Part shown: one piece after another, positions 22,734-45,785 of the stretch
Layout: every line of letters begins with the position of its first letter
Numbering within the stretch: position 1 is the first letter of the stretch
Assembly: GCA_013433145.1 (NCBI GenBank)
Contig: CM024171.1
Coordinates: forward strand, 11,408,065 to 11,472,064
Direction of reading: 5' to 3'
DNA: 64,000 nucleotides
Origin: Ascaris suum
Taxonomy: Eukaryota; Nematoda; Chromadorea; Rhabditida; Ascarididae
Position numbers and translations under genes: made by a program
Notes under the pieces: generated by a model
Database searches by the model: none
Seen by the model: the letters and a program-made list of their open reading frames with translations, nothing else
Told to the model about the DNA's origin: nothing

Positions 22734-23881
22734 AAGGCAAATCGACAAAGTCACTAAATCAGCGGTGAAACGTTGTCTTTATCAGTAATTATGCGTTTAA
22801 AGTACTCATATTGATTTTTTTTTGTGCATTAATTGTTATTATTTATGTATTTTGAGCATATATAAGTACAACTTATTATCAAATACGCATTATTGTTGTT
22901 TAAAAAAAAATCTGCTTTATTCTATTTTTAATCATATTGATATATTCTTCTTTGAGAATTGCAAAAGTATGTTCTATTTTATGTATTTCATTTATTGCGA
23001 TTGTCTATTGCTTAATTTTTTCGCAGGGGAAGTCGAATTGAAGGGTTAGTATGAGAGAAATTTCTATGCGATAGACCTTATGACCATAAATGCTGAAATT
23101 TTGTGTGGCGATTTTGAGAGTAGGTCGATGTTATTTTAGAGCCCACCCTCAATATATGACTAGCAAAGAGAGCATCATATCATGAGGTTTTAGCATGCTA
23201 TCTTTGCTATTCATATTTCTAAATTCTTGCTAACGTATCAATACCTCCCGAGCAGCCTGCAATCGTTTCAGTTTGTTCATTTACAAGCACAATCACCATT
23301 CAACCGGTGAGAACACTCACTGAATTTTTTAACCGGATTGGTATACTTTGTCATTGGACATAGTGTCATTAAATTGTATATGAAATTATTTATTAGTCTA
23401 TTCGATTTCATATTGTTACTTTTTTCCGGAAAGGATTGCCGAGGATATCGTATGTCGTTGTTTTTCGTGGTTTTTCGTTACCGAGAAAATATCCTTATAT
23501 AAATAACTTTTTTTTTTCATTTATGCACAAATCAGCACTCTCGCATTGTGCCCATTCGATGTCTTTGAACCTGCCATCCATTTTTGGCATTTCCCATTGC
23601 GGCTATATTTAACCATATCAAGCTTGAGAAAAAACCTTTCCGATTGGAGATTTTAGGTCAATTTGGAGCGAATTTATTTTTATTTTTGTTTATTTTTTTA
23701 AAAAATATCTTGATATATATTTATGTTGCTCATCACTACGTTTACTTATATAATTTGTATTCGACAGTGATGCGTTATTTCCCATATTTTTGGATAAAAG
23801 TGAAATAACACAATATATCGTTATGTTTAGCACAGATTTTATCGTTTAGTTTATCTATACCTATTTGAGCAGGTCTTAGTC

Positions 23882-23922
23882 ACTCCCCCCTCTCCTCTCC
23901 CCTCCCCCCCCCCCTCCCCCCC
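23882..23922. repeat. Homopyrimidine C-rich tract
   Basis: About 40 bases of only C and T, with C-runs of 6 to 11, ending in 'ccag'. The complement is a G-run-rich purine strand. Confidence 0.8.
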
Positions 23923-26344
23923 AGATGTTGTTCTCGGTATGCCATGATTTCATTTGTAAGAATTATCTTAAGTATTCTTCGTATAGCTATGTGATTGATG
24001 AATTTTTCTGCAAAATTTCAATTGTTGTCTATTGAATATACTTTCAAATCTATAGGTGTTCTTTTATGCAATGAAACATGATCATCACAATCAAAGGTGC
24101 GCACATGATGAGATGAATATTACAGCATAAGAAAGATGGTTGCAAAATCTCGAATTTGCTTCAATTCTAATAACTTTATTCTTGAATAATACAAATGATA
24201 GAAGTGATTTTCATTAGCTGAAATTATTAAGCATGATGCATATTGTGCTGCTTCTTTTTCCATCCAACATTCAATGTGCGAAATATATAGGCTGGCGCGG
24301 TGTGATTCATTTTGCATCGTTTAGAAAACGTTTGATTTGATGCAATAAATGGCCCCATTTGGGGATATTTTTTTATTAATAACTGAGAAAGTAGGTGAAA
24401 ACGACCTATCAAGCGTGACTCCGTCGAGAAATAGGGCTAACTATTACATGGACGGAAGAATATGCAGTTCTTGCGTGGAGGAAGAAAACTTTAGGCAAGT
24501 AAATCTCTTAACGACTTTAGCTCTGCACTAAATATTATAGAATTTAATGTCGAAATTTTGATGCGAAATTTACGATGCGATCCTCTGCATTTCGGGCCAT
24601 TTGCGCCACAAATATTGACAGAGAGCCTCTATTAAATTCATGAATGTGTACATTAATGGTAATTGTGATGGTTTTTTGGTGGTGTTTGTAGGACTCTGGA
24701 GGTTCTTTCCAAGTTGCAGGATAAGGTGGGAACAAGAAAGGAAGAACATAGTCGGGTCTGTATATGTTAGACAATGTATATGTTAGACAATTAGTGAAAT
24801 TTTTAAGTCCTCTTCGAAGAGGTTATAAAAATACATTTAAAAAAATATAATATTTTTGAGGAAAGAAGATGAATGGCTAAGATAACAAACATTGTATAGC
24901 TTTGTCATAAACGTGCAAATGTACATAAATTACGGTTGGATTGTGTTTAGTTAGAGATATTAAGATTAGGTATGCAATAATTTTTGCATGCAAAATCATG
25001 AGCTAGAAACACAAATCATGAGCGCATCGTTGAATTCATAAGCAAATTATTCCACATTTGTTTACATGACACTGTTTGACATTGGACTAGAGTCATTTCG
25101 ATGTCGTTTTGTGCGTTTCACACCTTAGATGCATAAATATTTGCCTTGAGCTAAATTATTTGCTTCGAATTTTTCGAATAACTCATGTTTCGAACGTTCG
25201 ATCGAATCAGTAAATCTAGAAGAAATATAAGTGCTTTCTCTTTCCATCCAAATGTAGGCCTCTCACCTCTAATATAAAACCTCATGGTGAGTGTAAAAGA
25301 ATCGCTCTATATGTTGACGCATTTTTTGAACACTCATGAAGGCTACAAGTGTCGATGCTGGAACTAACGATGGAAAGAGGTTTATTTATTTCGATGGAAG
25401 ATTTGGGAAGCGAGATTAATCAAAAGCTAACACGAGCTTTGTCACACGTTCAATTTTCATTGCGGGTAAATGCGAGGCAAAAATTCCCGCTGTAAATGAT
25501 TTAACCATTTTGCGCAGACAAAGCATTAAAAAGCATTACAGCTGCTTCATCATCGCTGTCATTATCTTGTAATTGGTTTACGGAGTTCAACGAAGGACTC
25601 CCATCCGGGCTTTCTATGTAGTTGTCCGAAAATATTTAATGCAGTCAGATTTTGCAGACTATACTACGTCGGCCGTTGCCATCGAAGTTGATATTTTGGG
25701 CGTTATTACCGGGCACACACTTTCGCTTGTCATTCGACCATCACATGAACGATGTACCCGAGCAGTTAGACGGCTCGGTTGAGTTTTCGTGGACGCCCAA
25801 TAGCATGTGGAATGCTTTCTAATCTATCGATCAATTGTCACAACCTTTGCAATGAACTGGTGCCTTATTGGAAATTATTTGCGATCTCGATAGCTGCAGG
25901 TTCAGTCGAGAAATGCCATACGACACAAACCTCGAATATCGTTTCAGATTGTGCATTGTTGTACTCTCATTAGAAGTTAGACCACTAGATTAGGATTTCT
26001 CCCGTTTCGAATCATACTTCATGATCACTTGAATGTGAGTGAAGAATCCACATCCGTGCTCTTTGCCATACTTGATGAACGAACTGATAGAACCACGAAA
26101 CGAAGGTAAAGAAGGTGCTAACGAGCATTTTGAAAGGCAATATTTTGAAAGGAATCAATGAGCAGACATATGGTTATAAGCAATTAATTGAAGACAAATT
26201 TATCCACCGAAGTGCATTATATATTGCAGAACGCTTTCGAAAATATACAGCAATGGTAAAATACGCTAAAATTATATATTATTTATCATTGAAATGTCCT
26301 TTTTGCATCCGATAGATTCGATTTCGAAAGTATGGTCTACTCAT

Positions 26345-33468
<7,124 letters not shown>

Positions 33469-36236
33469 TTCACTGCTACACGTTGATCACACTGTTGAAC
33501 TTTCCGAGCTTAACTGAACGAATATGGCGAAAATATTTGGACGCAATTTTTCATTTGTATTTCATCGTTGTTTCCCTTCTCTATCTTTCCATGTTTTGTT
33601 TTCTCTTATGGTCCCAGCTATTGAGCCAACTCTTAAGTGATGATGTAAAGTGAGAGCTAAGTTGCACGACCTTACACGATTTCCCTGCGTCTCGTGCATT
33701 ATCGGTGTTAGGCGCCCGTGATAGTGGATGACTCTGACACATGGAGAACAGCGAAGCATGAACGATGTGCGAGCCTATTTTCGAGACTGACGAGTTATAT
33801 GAAGATAGCCAGCAAAAATCCGATAAACCATTGATGATGAATAAATGAGCTGCATAAAGTCTCTATGACTGTTAGCTCTCTCCTTAAAAATTTCCTTCTG
33901 AGACCCATAAAGACCGTTGTAGAACGCCCTAAATTCGAGAACGCTCGATTTTCAAGCGTGCGAGTTTCGAGTCTTGAACTGCTAATTCCAGTCTCCACAA
34001 TGATAAGCTCATTCATTGTGAAGCTTTTTTTTTTGTATCAAATGGGCTCAAACCAAAACGCACTAAACAGGAGCGAATTTTCTGAACGCATTCAAGAAAA
34101 CGTTGTCTCCTCGAACAATTATTTCGATCAATTCAAAGGATAACTTGAATACTATCATCTGTATAGTGTTATAATGCATATGATGTTAAGCTTTTATATT
34201 GCAGACGTGAATTAGAGCCCACAAGAGATCGATATAAGAAAGCCTAGGCCCTTAAACAACATTCTAGAAAACATCCTTGTAGTCTTAAGCATCATTATGT
34301 GTCCAGGTTTGTGCACACTCTGCATTTCTCATTGACCAAATTAGGCGAACATCACATGGAACTAACACAGCTCATATGTGCACTCCTCCTGAAAAGTTAG
34401 GATCACAATCAAAAACCAACTTTGGTCAAAGTCGACCGCGTATAACCAATAGACTGTAAACAATAAATAACCTTAATTGTCGTCGCAGAAATCAAATCGT
34501 ATGCGGCATATTTTTTAGCTCATTAGAAATTCATATTTTCAATAAAAATCCACTAATTTGACGGATCAATAAATCCGAATACGTGGAAAACGTTTCATAA
34601 AGGTGAAGTAATTAGTGCATTTGCATATCATATCAACATGCAAATCGTATTTGTCTATTATCTAAAATAGAAATTTATCAGCATTACGCCAAATAAGCGA
34701 TTTTTTTTTTTTTTTTAACGAAATTTATCGATTTTCTATCAACCAAAAATAAATCAACAAACTCGTTAAAGAAGTTGAAACGATATACATTCTTGCTTAG
34801 ATATGCAAAAACAATACTTTAATATCTATGTTAATTCGACTGTTTGAATTTAAATTCTGCGAAAGATTCGTTATTGTTGTAAGCAAATTGATCTAAATTT
34901 CATATTCGCAAATTTCATCAAACATACGCACATGAATACACCTGTCACCTGAGTGATCGACGTATTCGCTTGTCAAAATAGACGAAACTATAGCAAGCAG
35001 ATGCATTACCTGTCACCTGATTCATATCCCAACTTGATAAATTGCGACACAATTCGAATTCAATAAGCAGGTAGCGTAGTAACGTTTGTATGTTAAAATT
35101 CAGAGTGCGTTTTCGTTGTTGAGGCCGTGATGAATGCAAAGAAAAGGGCATCGCTGATATTTTTAGCCAATGAAATTCATATTCAAAAAAGATTTATAGT
35201 TGGTGCTACCAGCTACTACAATGTAAACACTTCGATTAATAATAGGAGAAAAAAAAAGTGTTTTTTTTTTTTGCTCGTAAGAAGGCATTATGTTGTATTA
35301 TTGAATTGGTTGCACTATTATCATTATAATAGTCAATCGATGCGGTAATTTTTTTTTCCCCACATTTTAGAAAAGAACTCTTTTAAAGAGTAAAATTGTA
35401 TAGGGGAATTGTGGAGGTTTTTGAAATATACTATTTATCATCACATCAGCAACATTTGCATTATGTAATTTTCTTAGAATATTTTATCCACAAATATCAA
35501 TAGGATTTTTTTACCATTTTTTGAGGGTTTTTTTTTAAAGAGAATATCTTTGTTAATGTCCTCAAAATGCTTATAAAAGTTGTGGCGCGCAAGATCAGAT
35601 AATTCATTGCGTAACTATACTATGTCGACCTTTCATATGTAAGTCACATTCCTATGTTTATCCTAGTGCATTTTTTTTTTATCAATAGCAAAATTTGTTT
35701 ATTAATTAAACATCTTCTGTATTAATTCTCATGCATAATTGATGCTAAATAACTTGTTAGTATAGTGTAGTAAATAGTTTATAGCCAAAACTAAATATTT
35801 CGACGCATAGATTGGTATATTATAGGAAGAAAAGATCGTTTCAGGAATTGTAACGCTCTACTGAGCATAACTTAGTGAAAAATTTTGAATGCTTCAGCGT
35901 GGAATCTATATTTCGCAATAGAATATGCCGAAAAACTTATAGTTATTATTTAATGATATGTTCTATTTGTAGAAGCCAAAATTTCTCTTCTTTTCTTTCT
36001 TGAAAGGTCAAATTCTTTTTATCAACCTCTTCCACATTCAGTTATTATGGCTAATTCTTCCCTTTCAGATGGCAATTTTAATGAAGCATAAGATATTTTC
36101 TCGTCCATAGTTCGATGCAGATTCCTTTTAAAATCATTACCTCCTATTCCCTCGTTTCGAGAGGATCAATCGTTCATTTTGATTTTTGTCGATGCCAATG
36201 TTCTAAAGCATACATAATCGACGGATTCAATTTTAG
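33469..36236. other. Divergent intergenic region between kinase 1 and the first Tyr/Gly-rich gene
   Basis: This region lies upstream of both the minus-strand kinase 1 and the plus-strand secreted-protein exon, so it should contain both promoters. I see no gene. The interval 33480-34330 is less AT-rich than the rest and has open frames on both strands without recognisable domains. The missing first exon (start codon and 5' end of the signal peptide) of the 36.2-kb gene should be in the right part. Confidence 0.5.
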
Positions 36237-36570
36237 GCTGACCTCGTTTATCGTCGCATTTATCGTTTTGCAAGCGAATGCCCAATATTATGGACTTGGT
36301 GGATACGGATATCCTCGAAGCATATACTCCTACCCCTTATATGGCGGTATGTACAATTACTACCCATCATATAGAACTCGAGGTTATGCTACCTATGGAA
36401 GGCCTTATGGCTACAGCAGCACTTACAGCGTTTATGGTTACCCTGCTACATATGGTGCTTATGGATACTCCAGTCCATACAGATACGGTATGCGGGGTCG
36501 TCGTCAAATTAGAGCAGCTGCAGATGCTGTCGATCAAAGAGGAGCCGCGATCGGTGCCCGCACAACAAGG
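36237..36570 (+). CDS. Tyr/Gly-rich putative secreted protein A (main exon; first exon not located)
   Basis: The exon opens at an acceptor (caattttag|GCTG) in phase 2 and closes at a donor (ACAAGG|gtacgc) in phase 0. It begins with a hydrophobic stretch (LTSFIVAFIVLQANA) that reads as the core and cleavage site of a signal peptide, with predicted cleavage before QYYG. The mature part is built of Tyr, Gly, Pro and Ser (GLGGYGYPRSIYSYPLYGG and similar), then a basic segment GMRGRRQIRAAADAVDQRG that may be a processing site. No Cys is seen in the mature part. Protein B at 41.3 kb has the same design. Secreted YG-rich peptides of nematodes include antimicrobial and cuticle-associated types; which applies here is unknown. 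An unspliced alternative begins at the ATG at 36115 but would place the hydrophobic core about 42 residues in, so I prefer a spliced start. A terminal exon after 36570 is also undetermined. Confidence 0.62.
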
Positions 36571-41313
<4,743 letters not shown>

Positions 41314-41659
41314 CTTCGCCACACTCATATTTGCACATTTGTGTTGGCATGTGAATTCGCAATACTATGGTTATCCTGGTTATTTTGGTTATCCTTATTA
41401 TGCTTCCATGTACAGCGGTTATCCTTATTATGGATCCGGAGGCTTGTATAGTGGCTATCCGTATCTAGGAAACCCATATTACCGATTTCCGTATTGGGGT
41501 GGACTCAACTCTGTGTATCCGGGTCTTTCTGGGTATGGATTGTACCCCGGCATCGCAGCAACGCAAGCTGCTGCTGCAATGCCGATGCTTGGTTTGAATA
41601 ACATACCTGGTGTTGGCACAGTCGCCTCAGAAACTGTCACTACAAGTGAGATCGAAAAG
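41314..41659 (+). CDS. Tyr/Gly-rich putative secreted protein B (main exon; first exon not located)
   Basis: Acceptor actttcag|CTTCGCC at 41314 (phase 2) and donor GAAAAG|gtaaga at 41659 (phase 0), the same phases as protein A. The exon starts FATLIFAHLCWHVNS, the end of a likely signal peptide, then QYYGYPGYFGYPYYASMY. Repeated blocks (S)GYPYYG / SGYPYLG / NPYYRFPYWGG make up the middle. The C-terminal third loses the repeats and becomes Ala/Val/Thr-rich (GIAATQAAAAMPMLGL ... TVASETVTTSEIEK). The shared exon phases and the shared QYYG after the signal core indicate duplication from a common ancestor with protein A. Function is unknown: structural matrix or defence peptide are both possible. 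A short terminal exon may follow 41659 but is not established. Confidence 0.63.
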
Positions 41660-44600
41660 GTAAGATTTCTTTCGCTTTTAATTTAGCAGTATGTTTATCA
41701 ATTTATCGCTTATGACTAGTCGTACTCAAAACGATGAAGAAGTAGCACTTAGTTTAGAAGTGCCCAATAGGTGAAGTAGTATTTCCAAAAAATCAGAACT
41801 ATTTAGATTCCAATGTTTTTTTTTGAAAATTTATGCATTTTTTTTTGTGCACTCAAAATACTTGATAGCGTTGATATTTGATTTGAATGGCACATTTTGA
41901 ATTACGCTGAAAAAAAAAGTTGCTAATTTTTATTAAGTTTAATTATTTTTACACCTTCTCCTCTACACTGCCATTTTCATTTAAAAAAAAAGGTGTTATC
42001 AAGAAAAAAAAATTGCGCTTACAATTCTACCTTTGCTTATGTTGCCTTTGATTGCTTAGGGCTCATATAAAATAGAAATTCAATCTTATGGAGTCACACA
42101 AATGTTTAGCTCATTTAAGAGATAAAAAAGACTTGAACCTTGTAATTATTCTTGGTTTTAAACTTTCATTCAGTATTCTAATTATAGAGATGCTTGACAA
42201 TAAAATTTCATCAATAACTTTGTAGGCTATCGTAAAGCGTGATATGCATTCGCCAAACACAAAGATTATTGCATAATTTTCTTGCTCGAGAAGAAATTCC
42301 TCGGTGAACGTCATGAGACATCAGTGAATATATAAAGATAATCGCTACTTTTGTCATCATCAATTATCAGTTATTATCAATGGTGATAAAATTTTTACTT
42401 TCTGTAAAAATGCACGCTTTCTCAAGCTCGAAAAATGTATGATGCAATAAAGGCGGAATTTTGAGAAATAGGCTATGAGAAACGTTGTGACAGCTCGATA
42501 TTTAAGAGTTATTGTCGAAGATAAACTAATAAAAAGCATGGATGTGATCACAGTCATTGTCATGCAGCACCGGCTTATTTAAACAGTGTAATCGTCACTA
42601 CATCATAGCACTCTATAAGGTTCGAACTTCTGAAGTAGTATCATTGACTGTTTAACCTCTTGGCTCAGAATCAGTTCATTGCGATAGATATGGCTTAACT
42701 CATGCAAAAGCAGAGCTGTACAAGCTTCTCGTAAAGCAATGAAGTCAATAATACCTACAGCCAACTCATGAATGATAATGGATTGAAAGTGAAAAATTGT
42801 ATTCACTTATAATTTTTGATAGATTCAGCAAAAAAAGGAGATTTGAATATGATAGTGAATACAAGTGAAGTTAATTACTTTTCAGTACTTTTAAGAACAA
42901 ATGCCATATATAGCTTGTAGACTGCAAACTGTAGCTCTATTTCCAGTTTTGATACCTATAGAAAATGGTACGCTTCTTGCAGGAAGCAATTCTCTCTCGC
43001 CTTTCATGTACTCTTCACTTTGCAATACAATAGCTTTGCAAAACTTTTACACATAAGAGTAAAAGCGTTTTATTTGAATGCTATTGCACAATGGCATTTA
43101 GCCGAAGCCAGTGGTGTCCTTATTATTCAGAGTGTTTGCAGACATTATTTACAGCCAAATTAAAAAGAATATTTCCGGTTGTCTCTATGCAAACTGTTCC
43201 TCTGGACTCTTCGTGTAGACAAAATGGAATGTAGACACTATTATATCGAAAATAATGCCCGCATGGCTATAAGTGTTTTCTTTGTCGATTAAATTTCCCG
43301 TATACTCTACAATTGAAAACATTTTTCAACGTAATTTTCCGCATCAAATATTTCTTTCAAAATATTTTAGGTTTTTTTCATTCAAAATTTCAAAATTTTA
43401 GGTCTCCTGTCAACAAATCTGTCTTTTCAAATAAGCACGTAATAGAATCCACTTTTCGGTAGGCCAACCGAGTGGCGTGATTTTCAACTATATATTTTTC
43501 AAAAGCATTTTCCCATTGATTTGGAAAGAATTCCACAGTATATTTTGTTATAGCCTCCAGTTATGAGGATCGCATGCAAGTTTTAAATTATTGATTGGTC
43601 AGTGAAAACATTTTCCACGAACGAGATTGAGCTGTAATTTTCTACCAGTCGGATGAACGTTGTGCTAGCGAAGAGTACCATAAAACTGATTTTTGGTCTA
43701 GTTCAGACTAGGATGATAATCATGATGACCCATATTGCCCGGCGAAAGCATCTAACATGACATAAGCAAAAGAATGATGGCCAGTGAAAGGTTTGTAGTA
43801 GCTCAATGGTAGGCGGCTCGCCCGGTAAGTGGAAGGTACCAGTTTGCTTATGCCTGCAAGACTGTTTCTAATGTCACCGAACAACGATGATCGTATTAAT
43901 ATGAGCAGCACACAAAGTTGGCTTTACATAAAAGGCTAATCAAAGAATAGATTACATTGATGCAATATGAAAAAGTAAATAAATGATTAAAATATGTCGA
44001 GTGGAGCAACATTTGTTCTCCAACAATTCGAGCATGTTGAAACTCTGAATTCGAATTGGACTTCCAGAATATTAACCTCCAACTTTTAAAATCATGACCT
44101 TTAAGCTTCAAATGCTGTCGCTGAGCTTCTTGAGTGTTAAAGCGAAGGAGGTGAAAAAATTTTATCACTCCATTAAATGCGATAAATTCAAAAGCCATAG
44201 AGGAATGTGTTCGAGCAGAAAAACAACAAAAATTGCCCACGATCGTACCACCGTTAGCCGCATTTTCCGATGTTTTTTTTTCCGCAACTTTGAGTGAAAA
44301 AGTGCAATAGGACTTTTTTGAATGCTCGCTTCAACTTGTGAATCCAACCATATCCAGCAGTTCCGACCATAAAATCGTTTCAACTTGGGAATCATAAGGT
44401 TGTTTGAAAGACGCAATTTATAACTAAAGAGTATTTTATGTATGCATATTGTTGCAAATAAAATATTAGCGAAACAAAATTGAACTTCAAAACGAAAATC
44501 AGAACTAACTTCGAAGCGAGGTGAGGCTAAACAGTCGGGTCGAATATTCTGTGCAGTCGATTTCTGCGCTTATAGATCCCGAAGCGATGGAGAATTAAGA

Positions 44601-44869
44601 TGAAATGATGTTTTTTAAAGGATTTCCGCTGCTTGTTTTTCTTTGAGAATAAAACAGCACTTTTAAGAACAGGATTTCAAGCAATAGTTACAGTGATGAT
44701 ATATCGGGTGAGCGGAAAATCATTTCGGAAGATCAGCATGAAAAAGGAAATGAAAGATCAAAATAAGAGTTATCTGTGATATTTCATGCTTGTGAAAATA
44801 TTTTTGAAAAGTCCTGTTACAATTCCAGATAGAATATAAGTAAAAAGACGAGTTACAGGCTAATTACTT
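41660..44869. other. Intergenic region between protein B and the Cys-rich locus
   Basis: AT-rich with no recognised protein gene. It contains a possible tRNA-like relic (43793-43862). Frames on both strands reach only about 110 codons and lack domains. Confidence 0.5.
43793..43862 (+). pseudogene. Possible tRNA-Thr-like relic
   Basis: TAGCTCAATGGTAGG (43799-43813) fits an RNA polymerase III A box / D-arm, and CTCGCCCGGTAAGTGG (43817-43832) resembles an anticodon arm whose loop would carry GGT (Thr). The expected B box is poor (ggtaccagtttgc rather than GGTTCRANNCC), the D stem is mismatched, and no acceptor stem is convincing. At best this is a decayed tRNA or tRNA-derived fragment. Confidence 0.22.
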
Positions 44870-45785
44870 ATGCTGGTTATATGTGATTTTGTTTGTTTAT
44901 CGTATTCTCTTGTCACGTATAAATCTCTTATTATTTTAATACTTTTACCGCTTTACTGTCAGCTGTTTATTCGCAGACCATTTTTTGCATATGGATGTGG
45001 ATCTAACTACAACTCTAACTCAGCTAAGGGGTATAATGCACAATGCTGCTCGAACCTTGGATATACAGGAAATGTTGTGTCTTTGGCGTAAGTCGATCTT
45101 TTAGTATTAGCCATGGCTATGCCGCGGGGTTCAATGCGCAGTGTTGCAACGATCTCGGCTATGTGCGCCGCTGTTGCGCTTTAGGTGTGAGTCAGTGTTG
45201 TAGTACTGGTTCAACATGCGGTAAAGGATGCAGTCAACAATGCTGTACGAATTGAGGTTATACGGGCCACTATTGCGAAGTAGGTGTGAAGCAGTGTTGT
45301 AATACTGGATCAACATATGATATGGGATACCACCACCGGTTCTGCACAAATCGAGACTATATGGCGAACTGCTGTAAATTGGGCGTGATTCTGTGTTGCA
45401 TCAGAGTAACACTTATAGCAATCCTGGATAGATTTATGGCAGGAATTGTCCATCTGCGCCCAGCTGCAGCCATTCTTATGTCTCAAGCAGCATGTACAGT
45501 GCCAGCTACAACAATCCAAACAGCTATGGAAATATATAAGGTAGGAGTTCATCTCCTGAAAATAGCTTTAATTCTCCTCTGTATGGAAGGCTATATAACT
45601 ATGCAGGCAGTAAGAATGGTCAGTACGGTTCCGTTAGTGATTATGGCCCCTCAGGTACGCAATATTATGGTAGTAACCAATACGGAATCAGCGGTTACAG
45701 CAGCTCGACGGCAAGTTTTTCTGCATACATTTATGGACTGAGTAGCAAACGGAGTGTACAGAATGACATCGCAGTTGAGATATGA
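44870..45785 (+). pseudogene. Broken Cys-rich / Ser-Tyr-Gly-rich secreted protein gene
   Basis: An ATG at 44870 leads into a hydrophobic stretch (SLIILILLPLYCQ) like a signal peptide, then about four repeats of the form (Q/R)(C/F)CxNxGYxGxCCxxGVxQCC. After them comes a Ser/Tyr/Gly/Asn-rich region (YNNPNSYGN, NGQYGSVSDYGPSGTQYYG) ending at TGA 45783-45785. The frame is broken by a one-base shift near 45069 (CC of the first repeat), TGA at 45253-45255 where other repeats have Leu, a shift near 45400, TAG at 45429-45431 and TAA at 45537-45539. The repeats keep their protein-level pattern across the breaks, so this was recently coding. Decay is the simplest reading; assembly errors at several sites, or short introns that remove the breaks, are alternatives. 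The Tyr/Gly-rich end recalls proteins A and B upstream. I do not recognise a named family. Confidence 0.55.

Noticed and set aside
25573..25973. Two adjoining plus-strand frames with fairly even amino-acid use
   Set aside because: I could not link them into exons or recognise a family; left as unexplained rather than called a gene.
43440..43475. Second tRNA-like A-box word (ggccaaccgagtggcgtga)
   Set aside because: No B box or pairing arms nearby.
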